Shown: positions 1 to 5,414, numbered from the stretch's first letter. The stretch is 8,377 bases of DNA from Klenkia sp. (GCA_025966215.1 JAOPVM010000075.1:1-8377); one strand, 5' to 3'. Translations and numbers: made by a program. The notes: generated by a model from the letters alone, not told the origin.

Positions 1-25
1 CACCCTCACGAGCCTCCCGAGGGTG
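1..25 (-). terminator. Possible hairpin terminator after the response regulator gene
   Basis: CACCCTC at 1-7 pairs with GAGGGTG at 19-25, a 7-bp stem with an 11-nt loop, about 50 bases past the stop codon of the minus-strand response regulator. There is no T tract. The loop is rather long and the structure lies at the window edge, so this is only a candidate end for the three-gene unit. The rest of 26-72 holds a short GGGGTACCCC palindrome (30-39) and nothing else I recognise. Confidence 0.3.
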
Positions 26-72
26 GGTGGGGGTACCCCTGCCGCGCGTCTGCGGCGCCCACCGGCGTCACG

Positions 73-735
73 TCACGCGGCGAGGCGGTAGCCCATCCCG
101 CGGACGGTCTCGATCCGGGCGGCGCCGAGCTTCTTGCGCAGGTACCGCACGTAGACGTCTACGACGTTGGAGCCGGGGTCGAAGTCGTAGCCCCAGACGT
201 GTGAGAGCAGCTGCTCGCGGGCCAGCACCTGGCCGGGGTGGCGCAGGAAGGTCTCGGTGAGCGCGAACTCCCGGGCGGAGAGGTCGACGGTGCGGCCGGC
301 GACGTGGGCCCGGCGGGTGCGCAGGTCCAGCGACAGGTCGCCGACGGTGAGCACGGTGAGCTCGGCATCCTGCCCTCGGGGGGCCAGTCGCAGCCGCACG
401 CGGGCCAGCAGCTCCTCGAACCGGAAGGGCTTGGGCATGTAGTCGTCGGCCCCGCCCTCCAGGCCGGCGACGGTGTCGGTGACGGAGTCCCGGGCGGTGA
501 GCACGATGACCGGGATGGTGCAGCGCTCGGCGCGCAACGCCGTGAGCACCGCGAACCCGTCGAGCACCGGCAGTCCGATGTCGAGCACCATCAGGTCGTG
601 CTCGCCGCTGCGGGCGGCGTCCCGGGCGGAGAGCCCGTCACCGACCACGGTCACGGTGAACCCGTTGGCCTTCAGGCCCTTCTCGACGAACGAGGCGATG
701 CGCGGTTCGTCCTCGGCGATCAGCACGCGGCTCAC
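73..735 (-). CDS. OmpR/PhoB-family two-component response regulator
   Basis: A 220-residue DNA-binding response regulator, the cytoplasmic output of the kinase encoded just upstream. The N-terminal receiver domain (about 1-118) has the acidic pocket E8-D9, phospho-acceptor D52 (in VLDIGLP), T80 and K102 (in PKPF). The C-terminal winged-helix domain (about 128-220) has the family signature: LSAREFALTETFLRHPGQV, then a recognition-helix stretch ending NVVDVYVRYLRKKL, then the closing wing TVRGMGYRL. Length and domain order are normal for PhoB/MtrA-type regulators. The GTG start at 735 overlaps the kinase stop as GTGA, which implies translational coupling. It comes after the kinase gene, whereas the regulator more often comes first. 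The target genes and signal cannot be read from the sequence. Confidence 0.95.
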   Translation of the reverse strand: MSRVLIAEDEPRIASFVEKGLKANGFTVTVVGDGLSARDAARSGEHDLMVLDIGLPVLDGFAVLTALRAERCTIPVIVLTARDSVTDTVAGLEGGADDYMPKPFRFEELLARVRLRLAPRGQDAELTVLTVGDLSLDLRTRRAHVAGRTVDLSAREFALTETFLRHPGQVLAREQLLSHVWGYDFDPGSNVVDVYVRYLRKKLGAARIETVRGMGYRLAA

Positions 736-2249
736 GGGTGGCCTCCAGCGGGTTCGGGGACGTCGGCGGTGGACATCGAGTCGTCGACGGTGGTGTCCGG
801 TGACGGTGGGGCCAGGTGCGCGGGCAGCACGAGGGTGAAGGTGGCGCCGTGGCCGACGACCGAGTCCAGGGCGACCCGGCCGCCGTGCGCGACGGCGATC
901 GCGCTGACGATGGACAGCCCCAGCCCGGCGCCGTCGGTGCGGCGGGCGCCGGCCTGGCCTCGACCGAAGCGCTCGAACACCCGCTCGCGGTCCTCGGCGG
1001 CCACGCCGGGTCCGCTGTCGGCGACCCAGAAGCGCAGCTGGTCGCCGGTGAGCCGGCTGCCGACGCCGATCCGGTCGCCGGGCGACGTCACGTGCACCGC
1101 GTTGTCGGCCAGCGCGACGACGGCCTGGGTGATCCGCTGGGGGTCGAGCACCGCGTCCACGTCGGCGACGTGCTCGAGCACCCACTGCCGCTCGCCCAGC
1201 CCGCCGACCTTGGAGACCACCTCGGTGGTGAGCGCGGCGACGTCGACCGGTCGGGGCTGCACGAACGCCGGCTGCTCGGCCTTGGCCAGCAGCAGCAGGT
1301 CCGAGACGATCCGGTTCATCCGGTCCAGCTCGTCGTCGACCAGCGCCACGGTCCCCCGGACGTCGGCCGGGTCGGTGGGGTCGAGCACCTCGAGGTGACC
1401 GCGCACGATGGTGATCGGCGTGCGCAGCTCGTGGCCGGCGTCGTCGACGAACCGGCGCTGCGCGGCGACACCGGTCTGCACCCGGTCGAGCATCGCGTTC
1501 ACCGACCGGGACAGGTCGGCGAGCTCGTCCCCGGGCCCGTCGGGGACGTCGATCCGGCCGGACAGGTCGGTCTCGGTGATGCCCTGCGCGGTGGCCGCGA
1601 CGTCGGCGACCGGCCGGAGGATCCGCCCGGCGACCACCCAGGCGCCACCCGCGGCAGCCAGCGAGGTCAGCAGGCCGACCAGCAGCATCAGCCGGGCCGT
1701 CTCGTCGGCGGGCTGGCGTTCGGCGTCGGCGAAGAAGGCCGCGACGACGACGCCGGTCTCCGGGCTGCCGGTCAGCATGACCGGGACGGCCACGAAGAGC
1801 ACCTCGCCGGCGCCCGAGGCGTAACTGCCCGACCGGACGTCGGTGACCGACCCCACCAGGTCGGTGAACGCCGGGTCCGCCGACAGCAGCACCGGCGCCT
1901 CGATCCGGCTCTGGAAGCGGTAGACGCCGTCGACGTAGCCGAGGAACTTCTCGTTCGGCCGGGCCTGGTTGTAGCTGATCACGGTCTGCAGCACGTCGGC
2001 GACGGAGGCGAAGGGCTGCCCGGTCCGGGGGTCGAGCCCGGTGTCGACCAGCGCCCGGAACTCGGTCACCTCGGCGCGCAGCGAGGCCGACATCCGCTCC
2101 TCGGTCTCGCGCACCAGGATCCGCCAGGTCAGCAGGGTGACCGTGCCCAGCGACAGCAGCACGAGCAGCAGGACCCAGCCGATGATCCGGGTGCGGGCAG
2201 CACGGGGCGCCCACCGTCTCCGGCCCCGGCTGCTGCGGTCAGTCCTCAC
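732..2249 (-). CDS. Membrane sensor histidine kinase (HAMP, HisKA, HATPase)
   Basis: About 505 residues. Numbered from the GTG at 2249, the order is: basic N-terminus, membrane segment 22-42, extracytoplasmic sensor region about 45-183, second membrane segment about 186-207, then a HAMP linker beginning RILRPVADVA (209-258). The dimerisation/phospho-acceptor helix has H273 in GHELRTP. The ATP-binding domain shows N box (DNA, N383), G1 (DSGPG, 411-415), F box (FERF, 425-428) and G2 (GAGLG, 440-444). It should autophosphorylate H273 and pass the phosphate to D52 of the adjacent regulator. The sensor region matches no domain I can name. A TTG at 2261 gives four more residues; neither start has a good Shine-Dalgarno sequence. 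Both starts lie inside the end of the upstream acidic-protein gene, so translation is probably coupled. The last 30 or so residues are a Pro/Asp-rich tail beyond the kinase core. Confidence 0.94.
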   Translation of the reverse strand: MRTDRSSRGRRRWAPRAARTRIIGWVLLLVLLSLGTVTLLTWRILVRETEERMSASLRAEVTEFRALVDTGLDPRTGQPFASVADVLQTVISYNQARPNEKFLGYVDGVYRFQSRIEAPVLLSADPAFTDLVGSVTDVRSGSYASGAGEVLFVAVPVMLTGSPETGVVVAAFFADAERQPADETARLMLLVGLLTSLAAAGGAWVVAGRILRPVADVAATAQGITETDLSGRIDVPDGPGDELADLSRSVNAMLDRVQTGVAAQRRFVDDAGHELRTPITIVRGHLEVLDPTDPADVRGTVALVDDELDRMNRIVSDLLLLAKAEQPAFVQPRPVDVAALTTEVVSKVGGLGERQWVLEHVADVDAVLDPQRITQAVVALADNAVHVTSPGDRIGVGSRLTGDQLRFWVADSGPGVAAEDRERVFERFGRGQAGARRTDGAGLGLSIVSAIAVAHGGRVALDSVVGHGATFTLVLPAHLAPPSPDTTVDDSMSTADVPEPAGGHP

Positions 2250-2553
2250 CGTCGTCGTCAACGTCGTCGTCGGTGTCGGTGTCCCCGTCGTCGTCGCCGT
2301 CGTCGTCCACCGGTGGTGGGGGGACGACGTCGGTCGGGGTCACCGGGCTCTCCGGCGGGGGCGGCTCGACCGTCGGGCTGGGCGCCGGCGCGACGGTGGG
2401 AAGCGGGACGGTGATCGGCGCCGGTTCCGGACCGGGGTCGCCGGCGGCCGGGCGCAGCGCCACCCAGCCCAGCCCGAGGACGGCGACGAGGACGAGGGCC
2501 CCCGCCACCAGCCACAGGACCGACCGGGTGCGCACGGTCCGACGGTGGAGCAG
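2239..2553 (-). CDS. Small single-pass membrane protein with Asp-rich C-terminal tail
   Basis: No family recognised. From the CTG at 2553 it is 104 residues: a basic N-terminus (LHRRTVRTR), one hydrophobic segment (SVLWLVAGALVLVAVLGLGW), a Pro-rich linker of about 45 residues, and a 23-residue tail with 15 Asp and one Glu in a DDDG-like pattern. The positive-inside rule puts the acidic tail outside the cell (inference). Codon use and the 11-bp overlap with the kinase gene support a real gene translated with the two-component system. The start is uncertain. An in-frame ATG at 2595 would make it 118 residues but overlaps the ATG of the divergent hydrolase gene and has no ribosome site. The CTG at 2553 has a perfect AGGAGGT seven bases upstream. 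A GTG at 2535 is a third option. Role unknown; cation sensing alongside the kinase is a guess. Confidence 0.72.
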   Translation of the reverse strand: MLHRRTVRTRSVLWLVAGALVLVAVLGLGWVALRPAAGDPGPEPAPITVPLPTVAPAPSPTVEPPPPESPVTPTDVVPPPPVDDDGDDDGDTDTDDDVDDDGED

Positions 2554-2560
2554 GGTGGTG

Positions 2561-2567
2561 ACCTCCT
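2561..2567 (-). promoter_or_regulatory. Strong Shine-Dalgarno pointing to a CTG start
   Basis: The minus strand reads AGGAGGT here, followed by CACCACC and then an in-frame CTG at 2553. It is the best ribosome-binding sequence upstream of the acidic membrane protein. It lies 28 nt inside the reading frame that begins at the ATG at 2595, so it argues against that ATG as the start. Confidence 0.5.
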
Positions 2568-2579
2568 GGTGAGAACCCG

Positions 2580-2595
2580 ATGAGAGGACTCTCAT
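2580..2595. promoter_or_regulatory. Dyad over the divergent gene starts
   Basis: ATGAGAG and CTCTCAT form perfect 7-bp arms around a GA centre. The dyad covers the ribosome-binding site (GAGAGGA) and first two bases of the hydrolase start on the plus strand, and the alternative ATG of the acidic protein on the minus strand. It could be an operator, an mRNA hairpin over the start, or chance. No matching regulator is in the window. Confidence 0.35.
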
Positions 2596-3331
2596 GTCCG
2601 CAGCACCGCAGCAGGTCTCCGTCCCGCTGAGCGACGGGCGGTCCATGCGCGCGTTGGTGGTCCGACCGGACGGGGAGGCCCCCGAGGGCGGCTGGCCGGG
2701 GGTGCTCGTCGTGCACGAGGCGTTCGGGCTGACCCCGGAGATCACCGAGGTGGGTCGCACCTTCGCCGACCGGGGGTGGGTCGCCGTCGTCCCGGACGTG
2801 TTCAGCGCCGGGAACAAGCTGGGCTGCCTGGTCCGGTCGGTCCGGGAGATGACTGCCGGGCGGCCCGGGCCGGTGATCGACGACCTGGTCGCCGTCCAGC
2901 AGTGGCTCGGCGCGCGCGAGGACGTCGCCGCGGACCGGACGACGGCGATCGGGTTCTGCATGGGCGGGGCGTTCGCACTGCTGCTGGGCTCGCTGGCGCC
3001 GGCCGGGCTGCGCGCGGTGAGCGCCAACTACGGCCAGCCGCCGGCCGCGGACCTCGACCTGACCCGCTGCCCGCCGGTGATCGCCAGCTACGGGGAGCGG
3101 GACCGGACGCTGTCGGGGGCAGGTCCGGCCATGGAGGCGCGGCTGGCCGGGGCCGGGGTGGAGCACGAGGTGACCACCTACCCGGGCGCCGCCCACTCGT
3201 TCCTCACCGGGGACCACCGGCTCTTCGGTGTCGTGCCGCTGCCGGGGACGTCGTACGTGACGAGTGCCGCCGAGGAGGCCTGGCCACGCATCTTCGACTT
3301 CCTGGAGCGGCACACCGCGGTCAGGACCTGA
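2594..3331 (+). CDS. Dienelactone hydrolase family alpha/beta hydrolase
   Basis: A 245-residue soluble alpha/beta hydrolase of the dienelactone hydrolase (DLH) family. The Cys-Asp-His triad is visible: C122 in the nucleophile elbow GFCMGG, D170 in YGERD, and H201 in GAAHSF. E42 in VHEAFGL matches the Glu that interacts with the nucleophile in classical DLH. Family members open lactones or cleave small esters; classical DLH turns dienelactone into maleylacetate in chlorocatechol breakdown. No other aromatic-degradation gene is nearby, so the substrate here is unknown. The ATG at 2594 is preceded by GAGAGGA with a five-base gap and gives the usual family N-terminus. The 3' end overlaps the convergent methyltransferase gene by 11 bp. 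Length is typical, and nothing is missing from the catalytic core. Confidence 0.93.
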   Translation: MSAAPQQVSVPLSDGRSMRALVVRPDGEAPEGGWPGVLVVHEAFGLTPEITEVGRTFADRGWVAVVPDVFSAGNKLGCLVRSVREMTAGRPGPVIDDLVAVQQWLGAREDVAADRTTAIGFCMGGAFALLLGSLAPAGLRAVSANYGQPPAADLDLTRCPPVIASYGERDRTLSGAGPAMEARLAGAGVEHEVTTYPGAAHSFLTGDHRLFGVVPLPGTSYVTSAAEEAWPRIFDFLERHTAVRT

Positions 3332-3338
3332 CCGCGGT
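3314..3338. terminator. Perfect 25-bp inverted repeat over two convergent stop codons
   Basis: ACCGCGGTCAGG (3314-3325) and CCTGACCGCGGT (3327-3338) are exact reverse complements around a single A at 3326. The plus-strand TGA (3329-3331) and minus-strand TGA (3321-3323) are placed symmetrically about the same base. The repeat can fold on transcripts from either side, so a bidirectional terminator is the likely role. There is no T tract on either side. Confidence 0.6.
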
Positions 3339-3944
3339 CACCGCCCACAGCGGGTCGCCGCGCCGTCCGGGCGGGGTGCGCAGCTCGACAGTCGCCTCGC
3401 CGAACCCGCCGGCCCGGCGGACCAGCTCGGCGACCAGCGGCCCGTGCTGCTCGTCGGGGGTGCCCAGCCAGCCGCGCACCGCCTTGGACGGGAAGCACCG
3501 GTTGGAGAAGGTGACCGCCAGCGTCCCGCCGGGCCGCAGCACCCGGGCGACGTCGGCGAGCACCTCGATCGGCCGGGTCAGGTAGTCGATCGACACGCAG
3601 CACACAACGGCGTCGACGTCCGCGTCGGGCAGCGGGATGCGCGGGTCGACGTTGAGGTCGTGCACCACCCGCTCGGTGGCCGCCGGGTTCGCCTCCAGCT
3701 CGGCGGCGTTCATGCCCAGCACCACCAGCTCGGCCGGCGGCTGGTCGACGTGCGAGACCCACGAGCTCATCAGGTCCAGCACCCGACCGGTCAGCCCGAG
3801 CTCGGTGTACAGCGCGCCGACGGCGGCGACGGCCCGGTCGTCGATGTGGGTGACCAGCCGCGACGGTGCGTAGAACACGTCGTCCGGGCTGTCGTCGGCG
3901 CGGTCGAAGAAGCCGGGCGGGAAGCCGTCGTACGGGTCGGGCAT
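3321..3944 (-). CDS. Class I SAM-dependent methyltransferase-like protein with atypical motif I
   Basis: A 207-residue protein of the Rossmann-fold methyltransferase type. The region VLRPGGTLAVTFSNRCFPSK (about 140-160) is a typical post-motif III strand, and VDAVVCCVSIDYLTRP resembles the strand that precedes it. The SAM-binding motif I is unusual: VLDLMSSWVSH (55-65) stands where a glycine-rich D-x-G-x-G-x-G is expected. I recall similar xSSWVSH forms in uncharacterised methyltransferase-like proteins, so this is probably a conserved variant and not damage; whether it binds SAM is open. The ATG at 3944 has a GTG immediately before it (3947) as an alternative start. The gene is divergent from the tRNA gene (39 bp between them) and convergent with the hydrolase gene. 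Substrate unknown. Confidence 0.85.
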   Translation of the reverse strand: MPDPYDGFPPGFFDRADDSPDDVFYAPSRLVTHIDDRAVAAVGALYTELGLTGRVLDLMSSWVSHVDQPPAELVVLGMNAAELEANPAATERVVHDLNVDPRIPLPDADVDAVVCCVSIDYLTRPIEVLADVARVLRPGGTLAVTFSNRCFPSKAVRGWLGTPDEQHGPLVAELVRRAGGFGEATVELRTPPGRRGDPLWAVTAVRS

Positions 3945-3966
3945 CACCTGCCGAGTGTGCGTCCGG

Positions 3967-3972
3967 TACTGT
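3967..3972 (+). promoter_or_regulatory. Candidate -10 element for tRNA-Gly
   Basis: TACTGT fits the actinobacterial TANNNT -10 pattern and ends 11 bases before the mature tRNA 5' end. The expected -35 position (about 3944-3950) overlaps the start of the divergent methyltransferase gene and shows only a poor match. Confidence 0.35.
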
Positions 3973-3983
3973 CTGGAGCGCTC

Positions 3984-4054
3984 GCGGGTGTAGTTCAATG
4001 GTAGAACATCAGCTTCCCAAGCTGACAGTGCGAGTTCGATTCTCGTCACCCGCT
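3984..4054 (+). tRNA. tRNA-Gly(CCC)
   Basis: A complete cloverleaf can be drawn by eye. Acceptor stem GCGGGTG (3984-3990) pairs with CACCCGC (4047-4053), with T4054 as discriminator. The D arm is GTTCAATGGTAGAAC. The anticodon stem TCAGC/GCTGA encloses loop TTCCCAA, giving anticodon CCC at 4016-4018. The T arm is GCGAG-TTCGATT-CTCGT, with one G-T pair. It decodes GGG glycine codons, which are frequent in this GC-rich DNA. The 3' CCA is not encoded and must be added after transcription. A hairpin terminator follows ten bases downstream. No integrase or direct repeat suggests the gene is used as an integration site here. Confidence 0.96.
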
Positions 4055-4063
4055 CTCTCACCA

Positions 4064-4089
4064 GGCCCCGGTCCCCACGGACCGGGGCC
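4064..4089 (+). terminator. Hairpin terminator after tRNA-Gly
   Basis: GGCCCCGGTCC (4064-4074) and GGACCGGGGCC (4079-4089) form a perfect 11-bp stem with the four-base loop CCAC, ten bases after the tRNA. GGTCTCGTCTCC follows in place of a clean T tract, as is common in high-GC actinobacteria. Confidence 0.75.
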
Positions 4090-4114
4090 GGTCTCGTCTC
4101 CGGGCACCCGGGCG

Positions 4115-4131
4115 TACGTTGAACGCTCAAC
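4115..4131 (+). promoter_or_regulatory. -10-like element overlapping a TTGA-N4-TCAA operator-like dyad
   Basis: TACGTT (4115-4120) resembles a -10 box about 35 bases before the FMN reductase start. It overlaps the dyad GTTGA-ACGC-TCAAC (4118-4131). TTGA-N4-TCAA dyads over a promoter resemble operators of MarR-type redox or phenolic-responsive repressors (family-level knowledge, not proven here). No repressor gene is in the window. Repression of the reductase and acetyltransferase genes is the inferred role. Confidence 0.42.
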
Positions 4132-4154
4132 AGTCGTCCCCGAGGAGCCGCGCC

Positions 4155-4724
4155 GTGTCCCGTCCCGTCCTGCAGGTCGTCGCCGCCAGCACCCGCCCCG
4201 GCCGCAAGGGCATCGCGGTCGCCCGCTGGGTCGCCGCGCGCGCGGAGGCCCACGGCGGTTTCCACGTCGAGCTGGTCGACCTCGCCGAGGCCGGACTGCC
4301 GGTGCTGGACGAGCCGAACCACCCGCGGCTGGGCCAGTACACCCAGCAGCACACGAAGGACTGGTCGGCGACGGTCTCCCGCGCCGACGCCTTCGTGTTC
4401 GTCTTCCCCGAGTACAACCACTCGATCCCCGGTGCGCTGAAGAACGCCCTGGACTTCCTCTTCCACGAGTGGGCCGACAAGGCCGCGGGGCTGGTCTCCT
4501 ACGGCGGCGTCTCGGCCGGCACCCGCGCGGCTGCAGCGCTCAAGCCGGTGCTGGGCGCGCTGCGGATGGTCCCGGTCGTCGAGGCCGCCACCATCCCGTT
4601 CTTCACCCAGTTCATCGACGAGGACGACGCGTTCGTCGGCAACGCCGAGCTCGAGGCCGGCGCGACCGCGATGCTCGACGAGATCGCGCGGCTGACCCGC
4701 GGCCTGCAGACCGTGCGCCGCTGA
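4155..4724 (+). CDS. NAD(P)H-dependent FMN reductase family flavoprotein
   Basis: A 189-residue cytoplasmic flavodoxin-like reductase. The N-terminal phosphate-binding loop is VVAASTRPGRKG (8-19). The family hallmark PEYNHSIPGALKNALD spans residues 85-100, followed by GLVSYGGVSAGTRAAAALKP, the second flavin-side loop. Members use NAD(P)H to reduce FMN, quinones, azo dyes or metals; the true substrate here is unknown. The start is the GTG at 4155, with GAGGAG seven bases upstream. A longer reading frame from a TTG at 4119 would run through the promoter/dyad region and is unlikely. Only 14 bases separate it from the acetyltransferase gene, so the two are probably one transcript. The dyad upstream suggests inducible control, which fits a redox-response flavoprotein. 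Confidence 0.92.
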   Translation: MSRPVLQVVAASTRPGRKGIAVARWVAARAEAHGGFHVELVDLAEAGLPVLDEPNHPRLGQYTQQHTKDWSATVSRADAFVFVFPEYNHSIPGALKNALDFLFHEWADKAAGLVSYGGVSAGTRAAAALKPVLGALRMVPVVEAATIPFFTQFIDEDDAFVGNAELEAGATAMLDEIARLTRGLQTVRR

Positions 4725-4738
4725 CCGAGGCTGTCGGG

Positions 4739-5296
4739 GTGAGCACCGCACCACCACCGCACCTCGCGCTGCGGACGGCACCCACCGCCGACCTGGGGGA
4801 CGACGGTCTCGACGAGCTGCACACCTTCCTGGACGCCGCCTTCGCCGGCGACTTCGACGACGAGGACTGGAGCCACGCCCTGGGGGGCGTCCACGTGTTG
4901 GCCCGCCGGGACGGCGAGCTCGTCGGGCACGCCAGTGTCGTCGCACGACACCTGGTCACCGCCGGGACGACGCTGCGGACCGGCTACGTCGAGGCCGTCG
5001 CGGTGGCCGCGACCGCCCGGCGGCAGGGGGTGGCCGGGGCGGTGATGACCGAGTTGGAACGGCTGGTGCGGGGCGGGTTCGAACTCGGCGCACTGGCTGC
5101 CAGCCAGGACGGCGCCCACCTGTACGAGTCCCGGCACTGGACCCGCTGGACCGGGCCGCTGAACGTGCTCACCCCCGAAGGTGTCCGCGCCGGCGACGAC
5201 TCCTGGGTCTACGTGCTGTCGACGCCGGCCACACCGGTCGGGCTGGATGCGACGGCGCCCCTTGCCTGTGACTGGCGGCGCGGCAGCGCCTGGTGA
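4739..5296 (+). CDS. aac(2'): Aminoglycoside 2'-N-acetyltransferase, AAC(2')-I family
   Basis: A 185-residue GNAT enzyme matching the mycobacterial AAC(2')-I family, which transfers acetyl from acetyl-CoA to the 2'-amino group of aminoglycosides such as gentamicin and tobramycin. Family-specific stretches are present in order: AFAGDFDDEDWSHALGG (34-50), TGYVEAVAV (81-89), the acetyl-CoA loop RRQGVAGA (94-101), FELGALAAS (114-122), LYESRHW (128-134), and the terminal CDWRRGSAW. From memory of M. tuberculosis AAC(2')-Ic, its D35, E82, Y126 and C-terminal Trp correspond to D38, E85, Y129 and W185 here. The GTG at 4739 has GAGG eight bases upstream. In mycobacteria such chromosomal copies are intrinsic, and a housekeeping role has been discussed. 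The partner gene encodes a flavin reductase, which is not a known pairing. Actual resistance cannot be judged from sequence. Confidence 0.92.
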   Translation: MSTAPPPHLALRTAPTADLGDDGLDELHTFLDAAFAGDFDDEDWSHALGGVHVLARRDGELVGHASVVARHLVTAGTTLRTGYVEAVAVAATARRQGVAGAVMTELERLVRGGFELGALAASQDGAHLYESRHWTRWTGPLNVLTPEGVRAGDDSWVYVLSTPATPVGLDATAPLACDWRRGSAW

Positions 5297-5348
5297 TCAA
5301 CCGCCTGCGTTGAGTCCCGGCACGCCGGACACGGGATGGGCCGAACGG

Positions 5349-5364
5349 CTGTGAGCGCTCACAG
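5349..5364. promoter_or_regulatory. Perfect LacI-type operator palindrome
   Basis: CTGTGAGCGCTCACAG is a perfect 16-bp palindrome. Its core TGTGAGCGCTCACA equals the centre of the idealised symmetric lac operator, and the central CG step is typical of LacI-family sites. It lies 52 bp after the acetyltransferase stop and 59 bp before the stress protein start, a plausible position over a promoter of the latter. No LacI-family gene is in the window. Confidence 0.6.
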
Positions 5365-5396
5365 GTCTCGACACCACCACCAGCCTCTCGCATCTG

Positions 5397-5414
5397 GGTG
5401 ACGGACCGGTCACC
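5397..5414. promoter_or_regulatory. GGTGAC-N6-GTCACC dyad just upstream of the stress protein start
   Basis: Perfect 6-bp arms lie around GGACCG and end nine bases before the ATG at 5424, where a ribosome-binding site should sit. No AGGAGG-like sequence is present. This may be a second operator or an mRNA hairpin at the translation start. Confidence 0.4.

Noticed and set aside
21..33. G-quadruplex in GGGTGGGTGGGGG
   Set aside because: Only three separate G runs with no clear fourth, so a stable quadruplex is not well supported.
73..2214. A 713-codon minus-strand reading frame extending the response regulator upstream
   Set aside because: Only the last 220 codons encode a recognisable protein. 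The rest is an Arg/Ala/Gly-rich shadow of the kinase gene, which has all kinase motifs in its own frame.
816..2414. Long plus-strand open frame opposite the kinase
   Set aside because: Its translation is low-complexity Gly/Asp/Val/His-rich with no domain, as expected for the antisense frame of a GC-rich gene.
3984..4054. tRNA-Gly as an integration site for a mobile element
   Set aside because: No integrase, no repeated tRNA 3' end nearby, and no change in base composition. The downstream genes look like ordinary chromosomal genes.
4100..4111. CCGGG-CA-CCCGG hairpin as a second terminator after the tRNA
   Set aside because: Five-base arms with a two-base loop cannot fold well, and short GC palindromes are expected by chance here.
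3321..4946. A possible 541-residue fusion upstream of the minus-strand methyltransferase
   Set aside because: The upstream part runs antisense through the tRNA, its terminator and the flavin reductase gene, so it is a chance open frame.
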